Shown: one piece after another, positions 1 through 10,894 of the stretch | Layout of the letters: the number at the start of each line of letters is the position of its first letter | Numbering within the stretch: the first letter of the stretch is position 1 | DNA from: Monoplex corrugatus | Lineage: Eukaryota > Mollusca > Gastropoda > Littorinimorpha > Ranellidae | Direction of reading: 5' to 3' | NCBI GenBank assembly: GCA_030674185.1 | Contig: CM060307.1 | Coordinates: 45,535,181-45,599,180 of the forward strand | Length of the DNA stretch: 64,000 nucleotides | Program-made: the position numbers and the translations under genes | The notes under the pieces: generated by a model | What the model was told of the DNA's origin: nothing | Seen by the model: only the letters and a program-made list of their open reading frames with translations | Databases searched by the model: none

Positions 1-89
1 GATTTTTTTTCTGTCAAGTTTTATTTCCCCCATCACTCAGTGTGGCAATATTTATGCGGCCAATTGAATAAGAAGGCTGTACATCAAAA

Positions 90-155
90 GCCAGAGAGAG
101 AGAGAGAGAGAGGGAGGGAGGGACAGAGACAGAGACAGACAGAGACAGAGAGAGA
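90..155. repeat. (GA)n microsatellite
   Basis: Imperfect AG/GA dinucleotide run with GGGA and GACA interruptions. No gene is present. Confidence 0.9.
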
Positions 156-242
156 ACGCACTTTTATTTCATGGTGGTAAAAATTGTTGGCCAAAAGTCT
201 TGTTTATCGTCTTTAAAGAGATTGTTTCATTATTGACTGTAG

Positions 243-357
243 GTGTGTGTGTGTATGCCCCCGCGCGCGGGGGCGTGTGTATGTGTATGTGTGTGTGTGC
301 ATGCGTGCGAGGGCGCGCGTGCGCGTGTGCGTGTGAGTGTGTGTGTGTGTGGTGGTG

Positions 358-391
<34 letters not shown>

Positions 392-419
392 GTGTGTGTT
401 AGTGCGTGTGTGTGTGACT
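243..419. repeat. (GT)n microsatellite with a GC-rich palindrome
   Basis: TG/GT dinucleotide run with TATG and GCGC interruptions. A CCCGCGCGCGGG palindrome sits near its left end at about 260. Open frames over it are simple-sequence artefacts on both strands. Confidence 0.9.
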
Positions 420-581
420 GACAAAAATGTACCAACAAGATTTTCTCATTTGTTTCTGAAAGGATCTTTACCAAATTTGGATCAAAGGCGTTGCTTTGAG
501 AAATCGTGAATGCATGACTTTAGAAATCAAGGACCCAAGGTCAAGTCATAGGGACCAAAGAAGTGCTTATAGTCAAAGACT

Positions 582-747
582 CCCACAATCTGTCCACCAG
601 CATCCTGCATCGTCAACCATGCTAGCGAAGCAAGAACTTAACCCTTTGGCTCCCTCACCCTATTCGCCATCTTCCTGCTGCTGGAAGCTGATGGATAAGG
701 TGAGGGAGTCAAAGGGTTAAATTTTTGCAGTTGGTGGATAGGGTTAA
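582..747. mobile_element. TTAA palindromic MITE, copy 1
   Basis: The inner palindrome runs from TTAA at 638 to TTAA at 717. Its left arm reads TTAACCCTTTGGCTCCCTC and its right arm is the inverted complement ending in AAAGGGTTAA. A second, outer copy of the arm follows, ending in GGGTTAA at 747. The TTAA flanks and CCC/GGG termini are those of piggyBac-superfamily elements. It carries no coding capacity. Confidence 0.75.
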
Positions 748-1131
748 AATCAGCCCTTTTTTGAGGACGGTGTATGAACAACACTCATCCAGGAACTCCT
801 GACGATACTCGCATTCTGTTTTCACAGCTATGATAGTCTGCTGTTGTCTTCGTTTCATTTCAAAGCCATTTCATCTTTTTGCATCTTCAGGTCATAGTGA
901 CCTTGAGAAGTACAATAAGTATGTAATAATTTTGATATCAGAAGGGAGACTGTTGGATAAGTTTGGCCATCCTGTTTCAAACTTGCCGTTGCTAATCTAT
1001 ACATCTGCTTAGAAATGCATGTTCAATGAAATACATCGATAAATCGACAGAACAGAACACAAAGAAAATCATATCAAGGTGTAACAGCATATATTGTCGC
1101 TTTAGAGAGGGCAGAGAAGAGGCAGAAGAAA

Positions 1132-1137
<6 letters not shown>

Positions 1138-1195
<58 letters not shown>
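1138..1195. repeat. (GA)n microsatellite
   Basis: A nearly pure GA run of about 58 bp. Confidence 0.95.
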
Positions 1196-1197
<2 letters not shown>

Positions 1198-1345
1198 ACA
1201 AGAAGAACAAGAAAAGTAGAATTTTGTTTATGTGGATTGTGACATGAGCAAAATAATGTCTTTTATTTTACCCAGCCCTCGCTCTATCACAAATCAATCA
1301 TAGTGCATCAAACTAGTGCAAAATTGTTTTTTCAGCAGTATTTTA

Positions 1346-1623
1346 GAGAGAGAGAGAGAGAGACAGACAGAAGACAGACAGACGAGGAGAGAGAGAAAAC
1401 AGAGCAAGAGAGAGAGAGAGAGGCAGACAGAAGAGAGAGAGAGAGGGGGGAGGGGCAAACAGACGAGAGAGAGAAAGACAGAGAAAGAGAGAGAGAAAGA
1501 GAGAAAGAGAGAGAGAGAAAGAGACGGGAGGGGAAGAGAGAAGGGGGAGAGAAAGAAATAGAGAGAAAGAGAGAGAGAGACGGGAGGGGAAGAGAGAGAG
1601 GGAAGAGAGAAAGAGAGAGAGAC

Positions 1624-1661
<38 letters not shown>

Positions 1662-1793
1662 AGAGAAAGGGAGAGACGGGAGGGGATGAGAGAGAGAGAC
1701 GGGAAGGGAAGAGAGAGAGAGAAAGAGAGAGAGAGAGACGGGAGGGGAAGAGAGAGAGAGAAAGAGAGACGGGAGGGGAAGAGAGAGACGAGA

Positions 1794-1862
<69 letters not shown>
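1346..1862. repeat. Compound (GA)n array with GACGGGAGGGG motifs
   Basis: A 500-bp purine-rich array in which GA runs alternate with a recurring GACGGGAGGGGAAGAG segment, so a higher-order unit of roughly 20-60 bp is present. The long Arg/Glu-rich and Ser/Leu-rich frames on the two strands are artefacts. Confidence 0.9.
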
Positions 1863-1864
<2 letters not shown>

Positions 1865-2382
1865 TTGAAGTACGTGTTGTCATTTAAAAGGTCAAGTATC
1901 GTTATGTTAACCACAGCGAAACAGGGTTAAACAAGGGAACGCATATATACAGATTTACTGACATGTTTTTTCTCAAACTTCGCCGACTCGTATTATTGCT
2001 CCCAATTGTCTCACTCAAAGGAGATTTCCCAGTCTCGGCTATAAACACCCGTGCCTTACGGCGTTCCATGATAATCACCAACAGCTCTAAATACATAGTT
2101 AACTACATAGTATGCATGCCTGCCCACACTATTATAGTCATGGGTCAGCGCTTGTAGACCTTCAACAGACTCATTGCGAATGACATGGACTATGACAATA
2201 TTAAGAACTCATTTTGGCAGTGTGGCCACCAGCAAGAATATCCGGCATGTATATGTGGGAGATGATGATGGGTAGGCCTAATCATGAGGACGGGGAATGG
2301 GGAAGATAGATATTAATCAAGAGAGAGAGAGAGAGTGAGAATGAGAAAGAGAGAGAGAAAGAGAGGGAGAGAGAGAGGTTCA

Positions 2383-2577
2383 TTAATCCTTTGACTCCCT
2401 CACCCTATCCACCGGCTTTATGTATTGTCAACCATGCTACTAGCAAAGCAAAAATTCAACTCTTTGACTCGCTTACTCTATCCACCAGTTTCCAACAGGA
2501 AGCTGGTGGATAGGGTGAGGGAGTGAAAGGGTTAAGTTTTTGCAATTGTGGAAAAGGTGCGGAAGTCAAAGGGTTAA
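2383..2577. mobile_element. TTAA palindromic MITE, copy 2 (full length)
   Basis: A 195-bp unit starts TTAATCCTTTGACTCCC and ends GGAGTCAAAGGGTTAA. It contains the inner hairpin CAGGAAGCTGGTGGATAGGG together with its complement. Four copies of the TTTGACTCC-type arm are visible, two in each orientation. TTAA borders suggest piggyBac-type mobilisation. Confidence 0.8.
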
Positions 2578-2984
2578 ACGTGCAATTCTGTGGGGATAGT
2601 ATCAGAATATGGATTCAGTGCAACCAAGGGAGACTGAGAAAAAGAGGTAGAGAGGCAGTGTTATCAGATGGCATAGGTGTGTTTATCTTCAGTAGATGTC
2701 CTGCTTTCTGATCATCACCATGTTCATGTGGGTGTCAGTCATGTCATCCTCAATCCTTTGTCTTGACCGTGCACGGGGTCTTTCTGTGACAGTTCTTAAT
2801 GTCATAATGACATCGAAAATATAAAAGAAATATTTTTAGTTGGTTTCAAGCATAATTATACATGTACCTTCTGAGCTGCTGAATCCGTCCTTGGAGGTAC
2901 TCTGTTTTCTAACTAAGGGTAAGTTAGAATGTACAGAAGCTACATGACAGGAAATATAAGCAATGGGAGGAGTGGGGGGGGGGG

Positions 2985-3262
2985 GGGGGTTCCAGGTTTC
3001 GCTTAGGTCTCGACTTTCTCCGCTTTTGTCTGGAAAATCGAACTGACGTCTAGTGCTTCAGAAGGGGACGAAAAATAAGTCAGACCCGTGTGCCTTCTGG
3101 CCTGCGCACGCTTAAGATCCCACGGCAGTTGAAAATTGTGAAGAGCAGGGTATTCGCCCGGCTGCCCTTGTATAAAACATTGGAGAGATAGGTTCGTTTC
3201 CCAGGTCCCTCCCCTTGAAGGCCCGTTACCGTTCTAGCCTATCTGAAATCTTGGTCAAAACC
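2985..3262 (+). mobile_element. SINE copy (5'-truncated), family A
   Basis: About 270 bp that can be aligned by eye with 18440-18690. Shared blocks include GGAAAATCGAACTGA, GATCCCA(C/T)GGCAGTTGAAAAT, ACATTGGAGAGATAGGTT and TTTCCCAGGTCCC. The tRNA-like head present in the 18.37-kb copy is missing here, so this copy is truncated at its 5' end. Confidence 0.75.
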
Positions 3263-3403
3263 AACAACAAACTTGGGTGGCGCTGCACTGTTTGGACGCG
3301 CCCTCTGCGGGAAGGACAGCCTGAGTTTCACATGGTAAATCCATTGTGTCAGAAAGAAATGAACATGAATGTGAATATAAAATGAATATGAATATGAATA
3401 ATA

Positions 3404-3458
3404 AAAATATAATAATAATAATAATAAGAAGAAGAAGAAGAAGAAGAAGTAGTAGTAA

Positions 3459-3496
<38 letters not shown>

Positions 3497-3645
3497 CTAG
3501 AAGAAGAAGAAGAAGAAGAAGAAGAAGTGATAGAAGAAGAAGAAGAAGTAGAAGAGAAGAAGAAGAAGAAGAAGTAGAAGAAGAAGAAGAAGAAGAAGAA
3601 GAGAAGAAGAAGAAGTAGAAGAAGAAGAAGAGGAAGAAGAAACGA
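3404..3645. repeat. Trinucleotide array (AAT)n-(AAG)n-(AGT)n-(AAG)n
   Basis: Successive trinucleotide blocks of ATA, GAA, AGT and GAA, with GAAGTA interruptions. The poly-Ser, poly-Arg, poly-Glu and poly-Leu frames are artefacts. Confidence 0.95.
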
Positions 3646-4657
3646 CAACCACGGGCTACATAATACATGTATGTACCCAAGGACAGCAAACAAGGGGATA
3701 GGAAATAAGCCCCTGCAAGTATAGACTGTGCATTGTTATCTTTCTAGGGTCGCTGACTCATGACACAAATATCTGTACACACGAATACGGTACAGTACGG
3801 TACAGGACAAAACAATTGAACACAACACAAAACAATTTAACGAGAAAGCAGAAGTGAAAACAACAAACAAACGAAAGGAATGGAAGGAAGAAACAACTAA
3901 AAGTTACTATTCTTCCTTCTAGACTGTGAGTCCACCTATAACCGCTTGTCCCCTCCTCCCCCCACGATTTTATGGGATATGCATCTCTGTAAAGCCTGGC
4001 ATCTAAACCACTGACTGCAAATTGTTTGCCATTGATCTTCCGCTGGGTGTTGCAACAGCACATGTTTAAAGTTAACAAGAAACACCACGAGGGTGCAGAT
4101 GGGACCCGGAGCACCAATGTCTCGCCACTCTCGGGACACTCACCTCCCAAGTTCCCGACGACAGTCGACAGTCATTTCTTCAAGCAAAGGGGGGGGGGGG
4201 GGGGTGCTGTCCATGCGTTGCATGACCATTCAGACCCAGTCATCAGTTACCGTGTGTCCAAAATCTGATTCACGCACAAACTGATTACAGAGACCAACAG
4301 ATCTATGTTTATTTTGTACTTTTGGAGGACTTGTTACAGTTTGTGATATGTTTTTAATAACTTAGGAACAGAACGATCATTATTAAGGTAAGGTCTTTGT
4401 AAATTTACGGGTGGGAGGAATGGATAAAAGAGGGGGGGGGGGGGGGGAGGCCAGCTGAGCGAGTTAAATTTGACTTGTTTACAAATTTCAAGCCACTTTG
4501 ATTTTAAACCATAACAACAGTTAACATGCACTTAAAACAGTATGTTCAAAGGTACTAATTTTTTTGTAGGTTTTGGTTTCAGTTTTATTCATTTTCGTTA
4601 TAGACAACTTTGGGGAGGATATTTATAGAACACACATTCATTCATGGCAAACAACGT

Positions 4658-4768
4658 GCAGGAAGCTGGTGGATAGGGTGAGGGAGTCGAAGGGTTAAGC
4701 TTTTGCTTTGCCAGCATGGTTGACAATGTAACATACTGGTGGACATGGTGCTGGAGTCAAAATGTTAA
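4658..4768. mobile_element. TTAA palindromic MITE, copy 3 (right half)
   Basis: Begins in the hairpin centre (CAGGAAGCTGGTGGATAGGG) and continues through GGGTTAAG and CCAGCATGGTTGACAATG to GGAGTCAAAATGTTAA. The left arm is missing. Confidence 0.7.
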
Positions 4769-5240
4769 CCACATTTGGTACAGATGTGTGATATAAAAGC
4801 AACAATTATTCCTTAAGACTCAGTAAGAGCAGTTGAATGTCTAGTTCACGAGTATGTAAAATGTGTCCACAGGTGGCGGCAAGGATTTCTGCATCGTTTA
4901 ATTCATAAAAGGATTTTGTTCAAATTTAAATCACCAGTGTATAAACAGTCGTTTGCATAAGGCCGGAGAACACGTTGTCTAATATATGGACTGCTGTAGT
5001 TTAAAAGTAAATATGATTAAGTACTTATACTGCGGCTGTTTATGTACTGACCCAAATCAAATCTAGGTCGCATGTTTGAGGGAAACTGATCGCTGAGAAC
5101 TTCATGAATATCAATTGCTTGTTAGGCTAGGCTAGCTGTCTCGCGAAACTCGTTAAAAGAGCACAAAAGAGGTATGAACAGTATATCATAACAATCTTGT
5201 TTGTTGTGTTCTCTGTTCTCTGTTCTTCTGGCTTCTTGGT

Positions 5241-5244
<4 letters not shown>

Positions 5245-5333
<89 letters not shown>

Positions 5334-5345
5334 TGTGTGTGTGTG
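5245..5345. repeat. (GT)n microsatellite
   Basis: About 100 bp of nearly pure GT. Confidence 0.95.
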
Positions 5346-6279
5346 CATACTGAATGAGGACAGTATTACGGATCTGTTGCTCTTTCCTTGCGGATCAGTC
5401 TGCCTCGGGATGTTTATGAGTCCTGGCAGTTTCTCAAAGATCTTTTGAACAAGCAATTGAAGGCAAGTTGCATTCCTTTGCCACCTGTTTTGTTATCCAA
5501 TAGTTTGCTTTTCAAGCCGTCACTATTACACATAGCCTGAAAGCCTGCATGGATAACAACAGTCCTTGCCACAAAGGCTGATGAAACACACAGAATACTG
5601 ACGTTGTTAGATGAGTTAGTCGCCTCATCCAGAATGAGTTTCAACCCAAAGAACTTAACGGAGCCTGTTACTGTGGAATGGAAAAGTAGCTCAAACTGTA
5701 CAGTTTACTGAAGGCAACCAAACCGTTCCAACCGTAACAGAAGAAGTAGTCAAAAGCCTTGGAAGATGGTCTGATGACTCTGAAAGATGCAAAAAGGGAA
5801 AACAAAACCAAGCAAATAGTAGAGGAAAGCCTACAGGTGACGGACCACTGTGGCCTTATTGGTGACAGAAAGTCTGGTGCCTCCGGTTGATGATGATTCC
5901 AAAGCTTCTCTGGCATCTACAGGTATAGAATACCAGCACTGGTACAGTGGAATCGATGGAACCCCATATCAACAAATATACCAGGAAATGGTTTGGTGTC
6001 CCACATGTTCTCATTGTCGTCAGCTACCCCTAAAATCCATCGTCCAGGAGTACATGGCGGGAAAGGTCAAGCTTGTAAGCGTGCTTGAGGACTCGGGAGA
6101 CAAAAGTTGTGATACCAATCCAGCCCCAACTGAAGACTGGCAGACAATGGAGAATCCAAAAGGCAGCGAACGCACCGACGGAAAGCCTCGAGGTCAGGGA
6201 AATAATAGGACACACACAAACTTATAGGCAAAGACTACGATCAACAAAAATGGAGAGATGATCAAAGGCAAAAGGGAAC

Positions 6280-6280
<1 letters not shown>

Positions 6281-6365
<85 letters not shown>

Positions 6366-6375
6366 CACACATACA

Positions 6376-6407
<32 letters not shown>

Positions 6408-6434
6408 AACACACACACACACACACACACACAA
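6281..6434. repeat. (AC)n microsatellite
   Basis: About 150 bp of AC with ACACAA and ACACAT interruptions. It splits the LINE-like DNA at 5.6-6.2 kb from that at 6.5-6.9 kb. Confidence 0.95.
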
Positions 6435-6534
6435 ACCAGACATGGTAATGCAAGAACTTAAGAAAGAAAAGGACATAAAAGAATCCAGAAAACAGTTCAG
6501 CTAGACCAACAAGAGCAATGAACAACGTGGGAAA

Positions 6535-6897
6535 GTGCGCTTCAAAGAAATCTTATGTAGAATGGCCTATAGCATATGGCCCCTCTTAGGATCAGTTTCA
6601 TCCTCAGATCTATCTGTATATGACCTTCTGCCTTCGAATGCAAATCTGGTGAAATGGGGGAAATCAGACGACTCTGCATACCCGTTCTGCCAGGACAAAC
6701 AAACAGTGGAGCATGCCCTGAGCTCATGCAAAACAGCACTAACCGAAGGAAGGTACACATGGAGGCACAATCAAGTGCACGAAAAGATGGCACAAGTGAT
6801 CAGTACTGCCACGGAAAAAAACACGCCACCAACCTCCGACAACCTTCTACAAGGCAGGAGGCAGCAAACTGTGGCCTGGAAAACATTTGACATCTAG
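6535..6897 (+). pseudogene. LINE reverse transcriptase C-terminal zinc-knuckle fragment
   Basis: A 120-residue open frame holds a Cys/His knuckle of the form C-(8)-EHALSSC, followed by EGRYTWRHNQV. This layout is typical of the C-terminal region after the reverse transcriptase domain in R2-like and related non-LTR retrotransposons. Upstream DNA at 5640-6230 and a 66-residue frame at 7513-7713 look like further pieces of a decayed element, but I cannot align them with confidence. There is no RT catalytic core, so this is a dead fragment. The LINE assignment is fairly sure; the clade is not. Confidence 0.6.
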
Positions 6898-6972
6898 AGC
6901 ATGAAAGTGACATCTGCTGGATGGAGCGGATAACTGGGACTGCTCATCAGATCTTATAGAATGGGAACAAAA

Positions 6973-6988
6973 ATCATCGTCGTCGTCG

Positions 6989-7028
<40 letters not shown>

Positions 7029-7037
7029 TATCCAATC

Positions 7038-7069
<32 letters not shown>

Positions 7070-7150
7070 AACAACAACAGTACTACTACTACTACTACGA
7101 CTAACAACAACAACAACAACAACAACACAACAACAACAACACAACAAACA
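6973..7150. repeat. (ATC)n and (AAC)n trinucleotide arrays
   Basis: A TCA/ATC run from 6973 to 7028 is followed by AAC and ACT runs to 7150. The poly-Asp and poly-Val/Leu frames on the - strand are artefacts. The position just after the LINE fragment would fit a LINE tail, but that is not proven. Confidence 0.85.
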
Positions 7151-7257
7151 GCAATAATGATAATAATTATATGATGCCATATCTTGACAATTATAGTCAA
7201 AACCCTCTCACGCACCAAACATACGCATGCAATCAACGAAGACTACCTTACAAAACA

Positions 7258-7313
<56 letters not shown>

Positions 7314-7423
7314 TACACACACATGCATACATACACTCACACACACACACATACATACACACACATACACACACGCATACACACTCACACACACGCATAC
7401 ACACTCACACGGATATACACACA

Positions 7424-7474
<51 letters not shown>
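7258..7474. repeat. (AC)n compound microsatellite
   Basis: AC runs with ACATAC, ACTCAC and ACGCAT variants over about 215 bp. Confidence 0.95.
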
Positions 7475-7744
7475 CTACACAACTTGAAGGAAAGAGGTAT
7501 TTGTAGAATTCATTGTTGGATAAATGGAGGCAATTCGGGGCCCAAGCCAGAGCTCTCGCCATAGAGGTTGGAGTCAAGGAGTTGGCAGGGACATCTGCCT
7601 ATGATCTCGTGAAACAAATCTCGATTTGGGGGAAGGAGGAGACCAGAGCCCTGGAGGCAATGCAGCTGCAGCTGAAAGAGAATTTCAGCTGGATTGAAGA
7701 AGAATCAAAGTGAACTTCATAAGCCCAAAAGTTCCCTTCATGCA

Positions 7745-7905
7745 GCAGGTGCTCGATAGCTAAGTGGTTAGGACATCCGTCACAAAGATGACGTGGCGTT
7801 GAGGCTCCTGAGGGTTCGAACTCAGGTGAAGGAAAATAATTGGAGACGGCAGAGGGGTGTCCAGGAATCATAACTTGGCCTCCTTACAGTGTAAGGAGAT
7901 CAGGG
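7745..7905 (+). mobile_element. tRNA-derived SINE, family B
   Basis: A polymerase III A-box-like GATAGCTAAGTGGTTAGGAC is followed about 45 bp later by a good B box, GGGTTCGAACTC. The spacing allows a long variable arm, as in tRNA-Ser or tRNA-Leu. The cloverleaf is poor and the acceptor arm does not pair, so this is a tRNA-derived SINE head and not a functional tRNA gene. The body runs to the G-rich tract near 7925. Confidence 0.6.
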
Positions 7906-7984
7906 CCTACGCATTTGCTTGAGAGAGGGGGGGGGGGAGGGAGGGTTCTCATCTGAGGATCTTCTGCTGTCCAGCTCTCCCCAA

Positions 7985-8275
7985 AGTTTGTTGTTGCTGT
8001 ACCCTTGAAAATCTCTCTGATTCTCTCTGTCTCTGTCTCTGTCTGCCTGTCTGTCTGTCTGTCTCAATCTCTCTTAATCTCTCTGTCTGTCTCTGTCTGT
8101 CTGTCTCTGTCAATCTGTCTGTCTGTCTCTGTCTCTCTCTCTGTCTGTCTCTAAATCTCTCTCAGTCTGTCTGTCTGTCTCTCAATCTATCTGTTTCTGT
8201 CTGTCTCTGTCTGTCAGTCTCTCTCTCTCTCTCTCTCTCTTCAATCTGTGTGTCTCTCTGTCTCTGTCTCTCTGT
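7985..8275. repeat. (CTGT)n/(CT)n microsatellite
   Basis: CTGTCTGTCTCT-type tetranucleotide mixture over about 290 bp. Confidence 0.9.
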
Positions 8276-8702
8276 TCAGTATGTAATCGTATTCTATTCA
8301 GTTGATAATTGTGTTTGGTCGGTGGGCAGAAGACTAGGCCTACCATACATGTATTCCATCCCCAACCATAGCTGGCATTCATTTCGCGGGTTTTAGAAAA
8401 GTGTGTCTGGTAAAACGAGTTGGTGACAAAGAGGCCTTGGGGACGACACTAGTGAACAGAATGGCATTACAGGTGTGTGTGGGGGACAGGTGTCACAGTG
8501 CCAGAAATAAAAGGCCAATTTATCACGTGGTGACAGACAGTGCGAATCCTGCCCTATCCTGTCTGGGTTTGTCTACTAAGTGCCCGTGCTGTTGCTCCAT
8601 TCTCTACCTGACACGTAGTCTACACACCCCTGAATCAACCAACGTTCCAGTAACTAAGCTACCTAGCTCTACCCTAAAATCCCCATGTCATCATATTTCA
8701 CA

Positions 8703-8851
8703 TTAACCCTTTGACTCCCGCACCCTACCCACCAACTGCAAAAAAATTAACCCTTTGACTCCCCTCACCCTACCAACCAGCTTCCTGCAGTTGCCGTCAT
8801 GGCTGACAATGCAGGATGCTGATGGACAGGATGCGGGAGTCAAAGGGTTAA
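8703..8851. mobile_element. TTAA palindromic MITE, copy 4
   Basis: A 149-bp unit starts TTAACCCTTTGACTCCCGCA and ends TGCGGGAGTCAAAGGGTTAA, so the outer 20-bp arms are perfect inverted repeats. A second TTAACCCTTTGACTCCC sits inside at about 8748. This is one of the best-preserved copies. Confidence 0.85.
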
Positions 8852-9074
8852 AATATATGCACGTTCAGTTTCTGTTTTCAGAATCTGTATCTCATTTTGT
8901 AGAGCTGTATCCATTGTGAAAGTATGATTTTGAACGAGGTGTTTATGCAAGCGGCCAAGAAAAAACTTGCCATTGTTCGTCGCCTCTCTTTATGTATTCT
9001 ACTTTTTTGTTTGTGCGCCTGATTTACTTTTCATGTGTTTAAAATAGCAAGAACCAAACTGAAGACAGGTACAT

Positions 9075-9330
9075 CATCATCATCAGGTGCCCTGCCGCAT
9101 GGCGTTGGCGATCATGGACTACCATCTGCCTCTATCTCTCGTTGCCCCTAGCATCTCCCCCACCCTCCTCGTCCCCAGCCACTCTGCAGCATTTTCTCTC
9201 TGGGTCTACCCGGTGTTCTCTTTCCCTCCAGCTTTCCCGTTGTGACCAGGTGCTCCAAATCCCCCTTCCTCATAAAATGGCCTATAAATGTTGCCTGTCT
9301 TTTCCTAATCTTCCTTATGAGTGATCTACT
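9075..9330 (-). mobile_element. LINE 3' end with (ATC)n tail, copy 1
   Basis: Resembles the segment at 57600-57870 and the inverted segment at 19660-19942. Read on the - strand it has the layout of an endonuclease/reverse-transcriptase LINE C-terminus: a basic segment with LEHLVTTGKLE-like and GRPG-like strings, then an A-W-K-A-M-I-A-N-A-M-R-like end and a (GAT)n tail. It is strongly 5'-truncated and non-coding. Confidence 0.6.
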
Positions 9331-9495
9331 TGTGAGACAGGTACAATGTGACCTAAAATAACCAGCGTTTGATATTTTTTCTCAAACCTGTCCATATTTA
9401 AGAAAATATATTGATATATGATATTAGCAAAGCATTGTACCATTGCATCCCAAGAGCTAAGCTTAACATGCAAAATAGTATTTACAAAAATCATA

Positions 9496-9516
9496 TCTAT
9501 CTATCTATCTAGCTAG

Positions 9517-9559
<43 letters not shown>

Positions 9560-9678
9560 GCTAGCTAGCTATCTATCTACTTTCCTGTCTATCTATCTAC
9601 CTATCTATCTATTTATCTATCAATCTATCTATCTACTTTCCTGTCTACCTATCTACCTATCTGTCTATCTATCCATCC

Positions 9679-9723
<45 letters not shown>

Positions 9724-10066
9724 CCTACCTATCTACTTTCCTGTCTACCTATCTATCCATCCATCTATCTATCTATTCATCTATCTATCTATCTGTCTAT
9801 CTATCTATCTATCTATCTATCTATATCTATCTATCTATCTACATACCTACCTACCTACCTACCTACCTACCTACCTATCTACTTTCCTGTCTACCTTGCT
9901 AGCTAGCTGGCTAGATGTCTAGCTAGACAGCTAGCTGTCTATTTATCTATCTGTTTATCTGTCTGTCTCCCCATCTAGCTAATTATCTATCTATCCATCA
10001 ATCCATCCATATGTCTGTCTGTCTGCCTGCCTGTCTGTCTATCTGTATATCTATTTATCTATCTAT
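9496..10066. repeat. (CTAT)n tetranucleotide array
   Basis: About 570 bp of CTAT with CTAG, CTAC and CATC variant blocks. A segment with ACTTTCCTGTCTA recurs at about 9580, 9635, 9735 and 9880, so a higher-order repeat is laid over the tetranucleotide. Confidence 0.9.
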
Positions 10067-10410
10067 ACTCTCTCTCACACACACCTACATATCCACACAT
10101 GTATACCCACACATACTGAGTACACCTCGAGTAATATTCAAGCGTGTATGCTCGTATGTTGCAGAATAGCAAGGACAGGCTTTGAGACCCACTCAGCCAC
10201 CTAATTTGACACCAAACCACCCATTCAACTGTTCCAGCGCACACTTAGCGGAGTTGGATCACGAGTGAGGATCATGCATCAGTGAACAAGTCGTGACTTC
10301 TGCCGTTTTACACACAGCCCTTTGTCTGCCGTACAATGCTATTTGGGGCCAGATCTCTGTTCCACCAGTAACAGGAGAGGAAGTGACTGGAACACGCGGA
10401 GTTTTTACTT

Positions 10411-10591
10411 ACCGGTACCTCAGACTACAGTAAGTCGACAAACTCTTCAGCTTGATATTTAATACTACGCTCAATAAAAGAAAAGAGGAGAGAGAATACA
10501 TAACGGTGCCTCAGACTACAGTAAGTCGACAAACTCTTCGGCCTGATATTCAGTACTACGCTCAATAAAAGAAAAGAAGAGAGAGAATGTG
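10411..10591. repeat. 91-bp tandem duplication upstream of THG1L
   Basis: Two direct copies with a period of 91 bp. Each contains CCTCAGACTACAGTAAGTCG and later CTCAATAAAAGAAAAGA, and they differ at a few positions. They lie about 200-380 bp before the THG1L start codon, so they may fall in the promoter or 5'UTR. Each copy has a CA|GTAAGT string that could act as a splice donor; no transcript evidence is available. Confidence 0.8.
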
Positions 10592-10790
10592 GCATTCGTA
10601 GGGATTGGGCTGTGCGGTTCTTCTTATATAAATGAGTTTTTGTTGCTGTCATCTGTGTGTGTATTTGACCAGAGTGGCTTAAGGGTTGCTGTGTGATTCA
10701 AGTGGTGGTTTATTTCTTATCTGCCCCAGCAAAGAGACTTCGAGTCCTGTTTATGGTGGGTGTAGCGAGATTCGTTTTCACGGCATCAGA

Positions 10791-10894
10791 ATGGCAAAGA
10801 GCAAGTTTGAATACGTGCGGCAGTTTGAGAGTGAGGATCGTCTGATGCCCAACTGTTGGATCGTTGTTCGGCTTGACGGCAAGGCCTTTCACCG
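10791..10894 (+). CDS. THG1L: THG1L exon 1: start and first catalytic Asp
   Basis: Encodes [20 protein letters not shown] and then a segment ending [10 protein letters not shown], with two bases of the next codon before the donor CCG|GTAAGG. Asp29 and Gly30 of the first metal-binding motif are in place. The start is the conserved MAKSK methionine. An in-frame ATG at 10686 would add 35 residues, comparable in length with the N-terminal extension of the vertebrate protein, which is thought to be a mitochondrial leader. Here that stretch has few arginines and no clear amphipathic helix, so I kept the conserved start. A tandem array derived from this exon's donor begins immediately downstream. 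Confidence 0.92.

Larger units (their letters stand above)
1..10410. other. Upstream intergenic region, repeat-rich
   Basis: No host exon was recognised before the THG1L first exon. The stretch holds microsatellites, copies of a TTAA-flanked palindromic MITE, two types of tRNA-like SINE, and LINE fossils at about 6.5 kb and 9.1 kb; these are listed separately. Unlisted parts such as 1863-2320, 3650-4650, 4770-5230 and 8275-8700 show no gene, only AT-rich unique-looking DNA with short G or A runs. Open frames over the repeat tracts are low-complexity shadows. Confidence 0.7.

Noticed and set aside
7745..7835. A functional tRNA-Ser gene
   Set aside because: A and B boxes are present but the acceptor and anticodon stems do not pair properly, and a non-tRNA body follows; a SINE fits better.
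10683..10791. Using the ATG at 10686 as the THG1L start
   Set aside because: In frame and possible, but the extension lacks a clear mitochondrial targeting pattern; the conserved [10 protein letters not shown] start was kept and the alternative noted.
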